Source: Dysidea avara (taxonomy: Eukaryota > Porifera > Demospongiae > Dictyoceratida > Dysideidae). From it: a stretch of 64,000 bases of DNA. Below are positions 8,261-18,959 of the stretch, piece after piece (position 1 is the first letter of the stretch; the number at the start of each line of letters is the position of its first letter). The notes beneath the pieces are model-generated. The model worked only from the letters and a program-made list of their open reading frames with translations. It was not told the DNA's origin and made no database searches. The stretch covers positions 8,786,408 through 8,850,407 of the forward strand of contig NC_089272.1 of the NCBI RefSeq assembly GCF_963678975.1, in the 5' to 3' direction. The translations under genes were made by a program, and so were the position numbers.

Positions 8261-10375
8261 GCAGTGGCTATTCGTCCGGCAGCCGGACACCACCTTTCTG
8301 CGCTATTCGTCCGGCACTTCCTGTTTGCACACGTGAGGGCTCACGTTTCGTTCAGGTTGAGGCGCACTATTAAAACAGAAGAGTCTTGGTTGGTTCTTGG
8401 ACGAACTATGGCGGTATCCTTCGAAGTTGGTGACACCTTTTCGTCCTATAAAGATTTGAAGAATCGTGTTGAAGAGTTTGAAAAAATTAATTTCGTTCAG
8501 CTTGCCCACAGGGATTCCAGGACATTGGCAGCTGCAGCTAACAGGGCGCCTAAGGTAGTGGAGAAAGCAAATAAAGAGCTTGTGTATTACAGCATTGTGT
8601 TAACTTGTGTGCTTGGGGGAAAGAAGCACAAATGTGAAGGATCCGGTGTTAGACCAACACAAAAGTGAGTCCATCATCAGTGTCTGTAGTGTCAGTTATA
8701 CTCTGATCAAGTTTTTGTGTCTTGTGCATTGGCCAGAGGGTACATGACCAAATTTAATTGTGAAAATAGCCAATGGCTGACGGGTTGCTGTATTTGGTGG
8801 ATCAACGGATCACGTGATGAACATATTATTCTACTACTCATTGGATTATTGTGTAATACTCTTGATATAGTAATTATTTTACTAATAATGACAAATGCTG
8901 CACCTTCATCGCTAAAATGTCCACGCACTGTTTATGGATTTAGCTAGCTACGTAATCATAGATTAGATCCACTACCTAGTTTTAAACACAAAAGTGTTGT
9001 TTTTTTTGTCATTAATTTTAGTCAAGAGGATGAGACTACGTACAGCCAGCCCATACCACAACTGTAATCCTACAATCATTCTATAATTTACCTTCTTCAG
9101 GCTTTATTCTCATGGAAGGAGAGTGTGCTGAGGCCCAGACTGCTGAATTGAGTCAATTCACCGGCTTTCCTGTTAAGAATATTTGCTTCTATAAAGATTG
9201 TCAACAGTGCTAGCTTGCCAAGTTAACTTACTCAGGCTGTATCAGTTAAGTCAGTAAAATCCAGACTCCTCAAACACATACCTATCCATGGAAAATGATG
9301 TAGCTACTTGTGCAGCACCAGATAGTGGACTATATAGACTACGTACTGTATGCATAAGTTTAATATGACTGCCATAGCTAGCTAGCTAGCTAGCTAAATC
9401 CGTAAATCTGAAACGGTGAGTACAGTTGAGAAGTTAAAATGAAGTGAAGTGAGCAGTGTTTTGTCATTATACTAGTAAACTAATTATTATATCAAGAGTA
9501 TTACAACACTGACATTGCTTACACATCTCCAATGAGCAGTGGAATATGTTCATCATATGAACCGTCTACCCATGATCTATCGACCAATGATTTGCCCAAT
9601 ACAGCAACCCATGGCCGACTGCAATTTCTAACAGTTTATATACCATGTATACTATTTTATGTTCTGCTTTGCAGGACAATCAAGCAAGGCTGCCCAGCTT
9701 CAGTGAAACTTTGCTTGACAGAAGATTGCCAGGAGCTCACAGTGTCTCATGTCAATATGAATCACAATCATGATGTCAATAAGGTTGTAACTGATGTTGA
9801 TTGTGTTGGTTGTGTATGACAGCACTAATGCATAATCTACTGTATAGAGAGAAACTTTGGCAGGGGTAAACTTTAGTTAAATTGCATTTGGTGAAATAAA
9901 AACTTTGGCAAATTCAAGCTCATGCAATGTTTAGCTATAAAGAAGCTAATCTGAGACGCTATGAGTAAATGGCGGATTTGGCTAAATCACCAAATTTGTC
10001 GAAATTTCCCTCTATACGGTATTGGAGTTGTTGATACTATATACTTTTGTAACCTTTGGTTTGCCTGCACATTATTTATTTGTATAGTAAATTGAATTAC
10101 AAACATATTGTTAAAACTGGCCTTGAAAGCCTATGAAATAGTGTGCTGTGTATTCTAAACCACTTTGCATGGTAAATATGAGTTTGCTGTGGATAATTAC
10201 AGCTACTAAATTAAACAATTATAATGAAATTCCATTTTTTTGCTAATAGGAGATGTACAGCCATTTACCAAGGTAAAGAAAGTTAAACAGTGCAGAAAAG
10301 GATGAAGTGAAATTGCTATTGGAGATGAACGTGAATGAGAGACTAATACAACAGCACTTAAGCTTATAGGAGAAA
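8261..10375 (+). repeat. Left long terminal inverted repeat of the MULE
   Basis: It matches 14600-16707 in reverse complement. The encoded 73- and 76-codon stretches around 8707-8947 are identical in both copies, and a 95-codon stretch at 9532-9819 differs at one residue. The last about 140 bp (10235-10375) are a more diverged copy of transposase exon 3. It contains transposase-type exon 1 and exon 2 pointing inward. Confidence 0.9.
8408..9782 (+). pseudogene. Second copy of transposase exons 1-2 inside left TIR
   Basis: Exon 1 copy 8408-8667 (ATG, encodes MAVSFEVGDTFSSYKDLK onward) ends at a GTGAGT donor. The exon 2 copy, from about 9674, follows a TTTGCAG acceptor and encodes TIKQGCPASVKLCL and HVNMNHNHDVNK. 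The join keeps frame (codon AA|G). This is the N-terminal DNA-binding-like domain of ZSWIM/FAR1-type transposases. On this side the exons read toward the 3' end of the transposase gene, so they have no full gene to join; a diverged exon 3 copy follows at about 10250-10375. If the TIR holds the promoter, it would make transcripts antisense to the transposase 3' end. Confidence 0.7.
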
Positions 10376-10556
10376 AGATACAAAGCACTTAATTTAAGCA
10401 CTTCTCAGCAGGATTGTTATATGTAAAATTGTAGTTTTGTTGTGTAATACACTTGTATGGATTAATTGCTAAAAAATGTAAAACAACTAATAATGTGCAC
10501 AGACTTAAAGGGTTGATGTGTTGGAGTATGCAGTACTGCTATGGGGTCAACTAACA

Positions 10557-13500
10557 CTAAGTAAGAATGTTGTTATAACATGAACGACAAAACCACACTG
10601 CACACTTTGGCTTCTGCTTTAAATTCACGCACTTGAAATGATACCATATTAGGCAACTATCACATTGTATGGAATCATCTTCATCATCATTAATAGGGCG
10701 AGTACAGCTGCCACAGTAATAAGCAGGATTCTTTATTGCTTCCACCACATTATGTACAGCCATCCATCCATCCTGAGTGAAGTACTTCTTGCATGAATCC
10801 AAATGGACTTGGTTATCTAAACAAGATGTTGTAATGCGTTCTGGTAGAATTTCAACACCATCTTCCTGAATTAAGCCCTTTCGTGCAAAGACAATCTCTA
10901 GGTTCCACAAACCACTGTAGAATTACTAGAATACAGTACAACAATAGTGTATAATATAATAATTTATGTGACCTGATTTTGGAAAAACCTACATTTTGTA
11001 CACCATGTTAAAACATATATAGACAAACAGTATTTTATAAGGCCTCTATAATAATCCATGGGCATTCACATGCCTACAGAAGTCCATATATGTGTATGTG
11101 CCAAAACGGTAGGTGTTACAAAATCAGGTCACATTAGTTGCTCACCTCTTCCTCTGTCAAGTGGCAACTTCTTTAAAAATGGCACAGGCTTGTCCAATCT
11201 TTTCTTCTTTCTAGATAACCCAATTACAGTTTTCTCTGCCCCTTTTGGCCTGCCTCTCTTCTTTAGTTTAGGTGGCAGTGTTACATCTTGAAATTCTAGC
11301 AAACAAATTGTGTGATTTAAATACCAAACAGGTTCGCAGTTGAATTGAATGCTTGGTCTACCTGAATACTAAATAAATGGTGCATCTTATTGTAATTCAC
11401 GTTTGATAATTGAAAATCAGTGCACAATTGTCATGCACTGTCATAATCATCATACCGTAATTGGGTAAACATTTCTCATATTAAAAATTTACTAGATTTG
11501 CATTATAGTTTTTCAATGATGTGTCTGACATTAAGACAAATTTGTTGGGTGTGGTCAGATAAGATGTACATGACACACTTTTTGGGGGTACTACTGGGGA
11601 AAGGCACATGCTTAAATTAGTACACACCTTGGTCAAAACATATGGTCAAGAATTCATTATATACGTACAAGTGCTATAGCTTTACGATTGGCGTCCAGTA
11701 GCACAGGTGTGCTGCTATCATTATTGTCAGTTGCTAATCAAATTCACAAATGGAACTGTGCTACAGTATGTGCCTGCTTACCATCATCATTGTCCTCTCC
11801 TCCTCATCATGACTCTGATAAACCTCACCACCATCTATAGTTACTTCACTACTGACAGGTGGTACTAAGTGTCCTTCACAAGTGTCCACTGTATTGCTGA
11901 TCTGAACAGCTATTATCCAGTTATTAATGGCACACAGTATGCCAGAAATGTTGAAAACAAAAATTAGTTAATTTTTTTTGGGAAAGAACATAGGTGGCTG
12001 GAACCTAGCTACCTAGTGCATATTCAGAAATTCTTATGTTTTCCAAACATTGCTCCCCATAAGTTTCTGGCATTTGTGATCAGATTTACAAAAAGGTACT
12101 TTTTCATACTCAAAATTCTACCCATTTCTGAACCTTGAAGCTTCATAATAGGGCTGGAAGATAATTTAGATAAACAGATAATCTAGATACCTATTGTAAA
12201 TTAGATAAAGACTTTCATTATCGAGATGATAGTAAATCTCTGCAATCTAGTATATATCAACCACAGTCAGATGAAAAACTTTTGGAAAGGTATCAAATTA
12301 AATGAGGAACAGGTAAAACTTATGACTTGACGAGGACTTTACGTCAACAAATATGTAAAACTGTGCTTACAAAAGTACATTATTATATCGATATTCAAGA
12401 TAAGATGGTTGTCAGTTATCGAGGTCGAGATGTAGCCTTACTTCATAACTTTTTTATTTTCCATGAGTGCAGCTAAAGTGTTTAGCTGAATTTTGAAACT
12501 AAGAGCAAGTTAATCAGCATAAGGAATCAAGTGTTACATCATTTTGCTTGCTGGCATGTACAATGTGTGGAAAAGGAACCTTTCACAAATTCAGTCACAA
12601 TTTATAGTTACACACATATATGTATAATGTAAAACTTCAAAAGGCAAAAAATACTTTCCTTCAACCTCACATACAGTATTTATATAAAACATGCAATAAC
12701 AATAATTTTATAATGCAACCGTATTAACCTCTGTGCTATCAAAATAGATGAAGCACTTACTCAATAGCTATTAATTCTTAGGGTAGTAACGTTTCTTAGG
12801 ACAAAAAGTGCACTAAGTTTGAATGAGACAAATGCTAACTTTAACTACAAACATTAATGGGTGAGCAAGCCACAGAAGTTTTTGCTACACAATATGGTTA
12901 CTTACATGGATTATTCTCATTGCGGAGTTGCTGAATATTCTCATCATCTTCATCAAAAACTATCACACTTCCACCATGAGCCCAGGCATCATGAACCTGC
13001 TTCAGTGTATCCATTCTCTTCATGAATTCATCCATTCCTACTTCTGCTGCAAGAGAGGGTAATTTGTCAACAATTGCTTTGGCTTTCTGAAATTTCTGAT
13101 GCTGGGTAAGTGTGCTACGACTAGTCCCCTGAACAGTATCACCAGAACTTCTATAGCTAACCTGCAGGTGCATTAGGTATAGTACATGGTGTACATACCT
13201 CATACGAGCAATCTTGAACTGTTGAACTTTTGTTTTTGAAAATCTCCTTCAAGTAAGACAGCTTCCATCTATTGGCAACACCAACTTCAGAATACAGAGG
13301 TGACTTCTGCAAATCACGCACCGCAAATATGTGACGACAAGGCAGTTTCATAGTGTTAGCAAATGCACATTGGCAAGAGCTAGAAGTCACTGATAAAGTA
13401 CCTATGAAAAGCAAACTAACAATAATTGATGAAGCAATATTAATACCTTCACTGGAAGAAACTGTATAGAAATCATTTTGCTGAGTTAAAATGTTGACTT

Positions 13501-16500
13501 TTTTCCGCAATGTTTGTTGTTTCAAAACAAATTGGTAAGCATACGGTGTAACTAAGTTCACAAATTCATCTTGATCAGACTCAAAGACAACTGGCTTCTT
13601 CACCAATGCCATAACTGTGCCATGGTCCCATTCATTCCGTAACACAGATAGCACTGAAAAAAACTGGTCAAAAAATTGTGAGAGGCTAGCAAATTTTGAG
13701 CAGACACTCTTTACTTTGCTGTTGATTGATTCCAACCTGTTGTTGGTTCTTTCACCAAAGGTAACACAAGCTGACTTAAAACATTCTACCCACTCGTGCT
13801 TGATAACATTCCAGTTAGCATTATAGTAGTTGACAACAGATTTAGGAGCAGTTTCTAGCAAAGTGGCATAATGCTTTTCATACTCTTCTTCTGAACGAGA
13901 ATACCCAACTTTGTTATGATCTCTAAAGAGTAATCCCTTTCTCCAGGAGTTTATCAGCTGTCACTTCCCTCCGAAATGACCTTAAAGCATGAAACAAGCA
14001 TATCTGTAATTGTACTCCTGGAAATTGCTCCTCAAACACAGTTCTCACTGTAAAATCTTTGTCCGTAACTACAACACCCACTTTGCACCATGATGGGTTA
14101 ACAGATTTGAAAGCCTTTACCCTGTTGGTGATGGCTTCCTTGGTTTCAAGTGATGTAAGGAACAGTGAAACTATTTCGCTTTGTCCATTGCTGTCAATCA
14201 CTAACATTAAGTACAGTGGCATCCGAAATTCATTAAGTTTATAAGTAGCATAAAAAAAGACTTCTGGGAAACAATTGAAATTGTATTTCACCATGGCATC
14301 TTGGAAAACAGCCCTGTAAATACTTTCTTTTCATCAACAAATACATCCACAGCTGACCCTAAATTTAGGATAAATTGTTACACTATTATATAATATAAAC
14401 ACATCTTTACATGTACAATAAGTTACAGCACACATCTAAACATCTTTCGATTTAATTGCACTGTAAAACTAAAACAGCAAAAATAAATATACCTTCAAGC
14501 TTCCTTAAACGGCTAACTAAACCATCCAAATCATTCCCGGAACTACTTGAATTCAGTTCTCTTTGTACATTTGAAATGTCTTTAAGAGTGACAACTTTTC
14601 CAGAGCTGCTTAAGTGCTGTTGCAATAGTTTCTTGTTCACTTTCATCCCAAAAAACACTTTTGCTTCATCTTTTTCGGTACTGTTTAACTGCCTTTGCCT
14701 TGGTAAATGGCTGTACATCTCCTATTAGTAAAAAATGGATTATCATTATAATTATTTCATTTAATAGCTGTAATTATCCACATCAAACTCATATTTACCA
14801 TGCAAAGTGGTTTAGAATACACAGCACACTATTTCATAGGCTTTCAAGGCCAGTTTTAACAATATGTTTGTAATTCAATTTACTATACAAATAAATAATG
14901 TGCAGGCAAACCAAAGGTTACAAAAGTATATAGTATCAACAACTCCAATACCGTATAGAGGGAAATTTCGACAAATTTGGTGATTTAGCCAAATCCGCCA
15001 TTTACTCATAGCGTCTCAGATTAGCTTCTTTATAGCTAAACATTGCATGAGCTTGAATTTGCCAAAGTTTTTATTTCACCAAATGCAATTTAACTAAAGT
15101 TTACCCCTGCCAAAGTTTCTCTCTATACAGTAGATTATGCATTAGTGCTGTCATACACAACCAACACAATCAACATCAGTTACAACCTTATTGACATCAT
15201 GATTGTGATTCATATTGACATGAGACACTGTGAGCTGCTGGCAATCTTCTGTCAAGCAAAGTTTCACTGAAGCTGGGCAGCCTTGCTTGATTGTCCTGCA
15301 AAGCAGAACATAAAATAGTATACATGGTATATAAACTGTTAGAAATTGCAGTCGGCCATGGGTTGCTGTATTGGGCAAATCATTGGTCGATAGATCATGG
15401 GTAGACGGTTCATATGATGAACATATTCCACTGCTCATTGGAGATGTGTAAGCAATGTCAGTGTTGTAATACTCTTGATATAATAATTAGTTTACTAGTA
15501 TAATGACAAAACACTGCTCACTTCACTTCATTTTAACTTCTCAACTGTACTCACCGTTTCAGATTTACGGATTTAGCTAGCTAGCTAGCTAGCTATGGCG
15601 GTCATATTAAACTTATGCATACAGTACGTAGTCTATATAGTCCACTATCTGGTGCTGCACAAGTAGCTACATCATTTTCCATGGATAGGTATGTGTTTGA
15701 GGAGTCTGGATTTTACTGACTTAACTGATACAGCCTGAGTAAGTTAACTTGGCAAGCTAGCACTGTTGACAATCTTTATAGAAGCAAATATTCTTAACAG
15801 GAAAGCCGGTGAATTGACTCAATTCAGCGGTCTGGGCCTCGGCACACTCTCCTTCCATGAGAATAAAGCCTGAAGAAGGTAAATTATAGAATGATTGTAG
15901 GATTACAGTTGTGGTATGGGCTGGCTGTACGTAGTCTCATCCTCTTGACTAAAATTAATGACAAAAAAACAACACTTTTGTGTTTAAAGCTAGGTAGTGG
16001 ATCTAATCTATGATTACGTAGCTAGCTAAATCCATAAACAGTGCGTGGACATTTTAGCGATGAAGGTGCAGCATTTGTCATTATTAGTAAAATAATTACT
16101 ATATCAAGAGTATTACACAATAATCCAATGAGTAGTAGAATAATATGTTCATCACGTGATCCGTTGATCCACCAAATACAGCAACCCGTCAGCCATTGGC
16201 TATTTTCACAATTAAATTTGGTCATGTACCCTCTGGCCAATGCACAAGACACAAAAACTTGATCAGAGTATAACTGACACTACAGACACTGATGATGGAC
16301 TCACTTTTGTGTTGGTCTAACACCGGATCCTTCACATTTGTGCTTCTTTCCCCCAAGCACACAAGTTAACACAATGCTGTAATACACAAGCTCTTTATTT
16401 GCTTTCTCCACTACCTTAGGCGCCCTGTTAGCTGCAGCTGCCAATGTCCTGGAATCCCTGTGGGCAAGCTGAACGAAATTAATTTTTTCAAACTCTTCAA

Positions 16501-16561
16501 CACGGTTCTTCAAATCTTTATAGGACGAAAAGGTGTCACCAACTTCGAAGGATACCGCCAT
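10557..16561 (-). CDS. MULE transposase (ZSWIM type), spliced, damaged
   Basis: Nine exons can be followed by GT-AG signals on the minus strand: 16561-16305, 15295-15187, 14721-14493, 14358-13447, 13401-13199, 13161-12906, 11901-11782, 11295-11146 and 10914-10557 (stop TAG). Order of parts: N-terminal ZSWIM/FAR1-like domain (exons 1-2); MULE catalytic core in exon 4 (MPLYLMLVIDSNGQ, VVVTDKDFTVR, CLFHALRSF, then NNRLESINSKVK with the likely catalytic Glu); SWIM finger SCQCAFANTMKLPCRHIF; an AT-hook-like KKRGRPKG (exon 8); a PHD-like finger in the last exon (YYCGSCTRP to WFCRSCYNN). It should bind the TIRs and cut DNA in the nucleus. Oddities: the usual first catalytic Asp is absent (FFYATYKLN where DATYKLN is usual), exon 4 needs two frame changes (near 14305 and 13930), and the exon 8-9 join is out of phase. 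The long intron 11902-12905 and the other introns hold nothing else recognised. Confidence 0.8.
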
Positions 16562-16707
16562 AGTTCGTCCAAGAACCAACCAAGACTCTTCTGTTTTAAT
16601 AGTGCGCCTCAACCTGAACGCAAGTGAGCCCTCACGTGTGCAAACAGGAAGTTCCGGACGAATAGCGCAGAAAGGTGGTGTCCGGCTGCAGGACGAATAG
16701 CCACTGC
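14600..16707 (-). repeat. Right long terminal inverted repeat of the MULE
   Basis: Reverse-complement partner of 8261-10375. It contains the functional-side exons 1, 2 and the start of exon 3 of the transposase, plus their presumed promoter between 16561 and 16707. An inner CTAGCTAGCTAGCTAGCTA tract at about 15575-15594 is shared with the left copy. Confidence 0.9.
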
Positions 16708-16726
16708 GATTGTCGCAACAGAACAA

Positions 16727-17619
16727 CTATCTCGCAAGTCCGCAATCCGCAATTCCAAATCTTCCAACTATTCGGATAGATCTTCCAGTTTGCGTACCCA
16801 CTTGGATCCCTCCTCTCAACGCGCTTTAGATCTAGCCTCAGCCAAAGGGGCCTCCAACTGGCTTACCACCCGGCCCCTACAGGAACAATGCTTTACACTG
16901 CATAAGTCCGCGTTTCATGATGCCGTGGCACTACGTTATGGGTGGTCTCCTCAGCGGACTCCTGCTCACTGTGCATGTGGGACTTCCTTTTCAGTGGAGC
17001 ATGCTTTATCCTGTCCCAAGAGTGGCTTGCCTTCTATCCGACACAATGAGATCAGAGATCTAACTGCTACCCTGCTGACTGAAGTATGCTCTCAGGTAGC
17101 TGTTGAACCAGAGCTCCAGCCGGTTTCACAGCAGGACTACCCTGCTTCTGCCAATATCCAAGATGGTGCCCGTCTTGACATCGCCATGAATGGTTTTTGG
17201 GGTGGAAGAAGTGAAAATGTTTTGTGGATGTGCGGGTGTTCAACCCTCTGGCTGCTTCTAATGCGTCCTCATCACTGGCCTCCTGTTATCGGAGGCACGA
17301 GAACATTAAGAAACGTGAGTATGCTCAGAGAATTCGTGAGAAGGAGCATGCCTCTTTTACCCACCTGGTAATGTCTGCCTCTGGTGGTCTGGCTCATGAG
17401 GCTTCTGTTTTTTATCAACGCTTGGCTCGTCAACTTTCAAATAAGTGGGACGATGATTACTCTGTTGTCATGGGGTGGTTAAGGTGCTATCTATCTTCCT
17501 CTCTCTTGCGGTCCTCCATACAATGCATCCGCGGAGCCCGCTCATCCATCGGTCACTATGTTAAGATTCCCCCAATTGTGGAGCTGATTCGGGCAGAGTC
17601 TCAGTTTGCCGTAGACTAG
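16727..17619 (+). pseudogene. Reverse-transcriptase-like protein, C-terminal half
   Basis: Two overlapping plus-strand frames (to about 17230 and from 17224) encode a conserved C-terminal region found behind RTs in many invertebrate genomes: SAKGASNWLTTRPLQEQ, FHDAVALRYGW, CACGTSFSVEHALSCPKSG, IRHNEIRDLTATLLTEVC, then DVRVFNPLA and MSASGGLAHEASVFY and VMGWLRC. One frame change lies near 17225. The histidine-cysteine cluster CXCX8HX4C may bind zinc. The stop is at the border of the 73 bp insertion at 17617. The fragment is probably the partner of the N-terminal half at 7430-7996, now on the opposite strand. Confidence 0.65.
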
Positions 17620-17689
17620 TCTCGCGTGGCCAGACCGCTTTTTTCCCCACCCAATATACGGAAAAAATCGGTCTGGCCACGCGAGACTA
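17617..17689. mobile_element. 73 bp TIR transposon with perfect 9 bp target duplication
   Basis: The ends are reverse complements starting TAGTCTCGCGTGGCCAGACC; about 28 bp of each end pair, leaving almost no interior. It is flanked on both sides by GCCGTAGAC (17608-17616 and 17690-17698). The TAGTCTCGC terminus and the 9 bp duplication match the longer element at 51824-52237, so both belong to one MULE-like family. Confidence 0.85.
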
Positions 17690-17986
17690 GCCGTAGACTA
17701 AGAAAGTCCCGGTTTGTCCAGCACAGGCCATTTATGTGCTGGGGGTGGTAGGCAAGGGCAGTCCATCAAGCCCGGGAAAAAAATCAAATAGGAGTCAAGT
17801 AATCACGTGATCCCGAAAGTAGCGAAATTCGTCCCATCCTCAGTAATTCTTCTCGGCGAAGTTTTTCAGCTGTGGTGCCGTGACATTCATTCTACTAACG
17901 GTACCCTCGAAGGTTTAATCTAATTTCGTAGAATTATTGTTGTCTGGTGTTTTATTGAAACAGCGGTGCGTGCCATTTGGAATAAA

Positions 17987-18930
17987 ATGTCTAAAACTGT
18001 CGCTATCAAGCGCAAGGAGCAGGCTAGTTCAGTGTCACCAGAAGCTAATAGACCAAAGAAGCAGAATCAGGGAGGTGATACATGTGTTAAGTGTAAGATT
18101 ATAATTAATTATGATGAGGAATGCAGTATTCAGTGCCAGTGGTGCCAATCATGGGTGCACAGTAAGTGTGCCAATTTGAAAGATGATGAGTGTGATATCC
18201 TACGTAAGTCTAGCATCAACCTTGTGTTTTTCTGTTGTACTTGTGCACCAAATTTGGATGAAGCTTTAGAATACTTCGATGACAACAAGACCAACCCACC
18301 TGCAAGGGATAGTCTACTAGCACCTGGAAAGCAAAGTCAGCTTGAAAACCAACTAGCAGTGGTTGAGTCAAAACTGAATGAAATTAAAGAAGAACTGTAT
18401 CTACAATTGCAACTGTCAAAGTGTCGTTCAATGTTTAGTTCCCCTGATGCCAGCTCTAGTAAACCACTCCCACTTATTGAAAACACTGTTGTGACTGCGT
18501 TAAATGAAGAAAGAGAGAGGGAGAAAAGTCAACTCAGCCTGATCGTGCATAACCTAGCTGAATCCAATGCTAGTGAAGGTGAAACTCGAAAGATCGATGA
18601 TATCAAACATGTTACAGATATTTTTAATTACTTTGGGGCTAAGACCAGTGTGACCAAAGCTATATTAGGCTTGGAAAGAAGTCAGGAAAGCCAAGATTAC
18701 TGAAAATAACTGTAGACAGTGTTGAGTCCAAGGCCTTTATTCTACGTAATTGCACAAATCTTCGAAAGGCTGATCCATCCAGCCAGTACAATAAAATTTA
18801 CATTACCCCTGATCTAACTCCTTCACAGAGAGAAGCTAACCGCCAGCTATGCTCAAAGCTTAAAGAGATGAATAAGGATCGCAATAGCTACAAAATAAAA
18901 AACGGGAGAATAGAGCAGAGGAGGGACTAG
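17987..18930 (+). pseudogene. LINE ORF1 protein with PHD finger and coiled coil
   Basis: From an ATG at 17987. Residues about 30-85 form a C4HC3 PHD-type finger (CVKC, CQWC, WVHSKC, CCTC). Next comes a charged, coiled-coil-like stretch (QLENQLAVVESKLNEIKEE), then an RRM-like domain (SLIVHNLAESNA) and a basic C-terminus (QREANRQLCSKLKEMNKDRN). PHD-type ORF1 proteins are known from CR1/L2-like LINEs; they bind RNA and may guide the particle to chromatin. One frame change near 18695 separates the RRM-like part from the C-terminus; the stop is the TAG at 18928-18930. No other defect was noticed. Confidence 0.7.
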
Positions 18931-18959
18931 ATCTCCCTCATGCACTGATAAATAATAAC

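Larger units (their letters stand above)
8261..16707 (-). mobile_element. Mutator-like (MULE) DNA transposon with about 2.1 kb terminal inverted repeats
   Basis: Ends GCAGTGGCTATTCGTCC and its complement delimit an 8.4 kb element. The outer about 2.1 kb at each side are near-identical inverted copies (8261 to about 10375, and about 14600 to 16707). The centre holds a spliced transposase gene on the minus strand with a MULE catalytic core and a SWIM finger. Flanks ATTGTTAAAC (left) and ATTGTCGCAAC (right) may be a decayed 9-10 bp target duplication, the length usual for MULEs. The element separates two halves of a reverse-transcriptase relic. It appears to have been autonomous; the transposase is now damaged. 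Confidence 0.85.

Noticed and set aside
8707-8947. Two overlapping opposite-strand frames of 73 and 76 codons, conserved in both MULE arms
   Set aside because: Conserved only because the arms are near-identical DNA; they lie in the intron between transposase exons 1 and 2 and overlap each other.
8261-16707. MULE arms as an assembly artefact
   Set aside because: Cannot be excluded without reads, but the arms differ at several bases, diverge gradually toward exon 3 and have proper tips, which an artefact would not produce.
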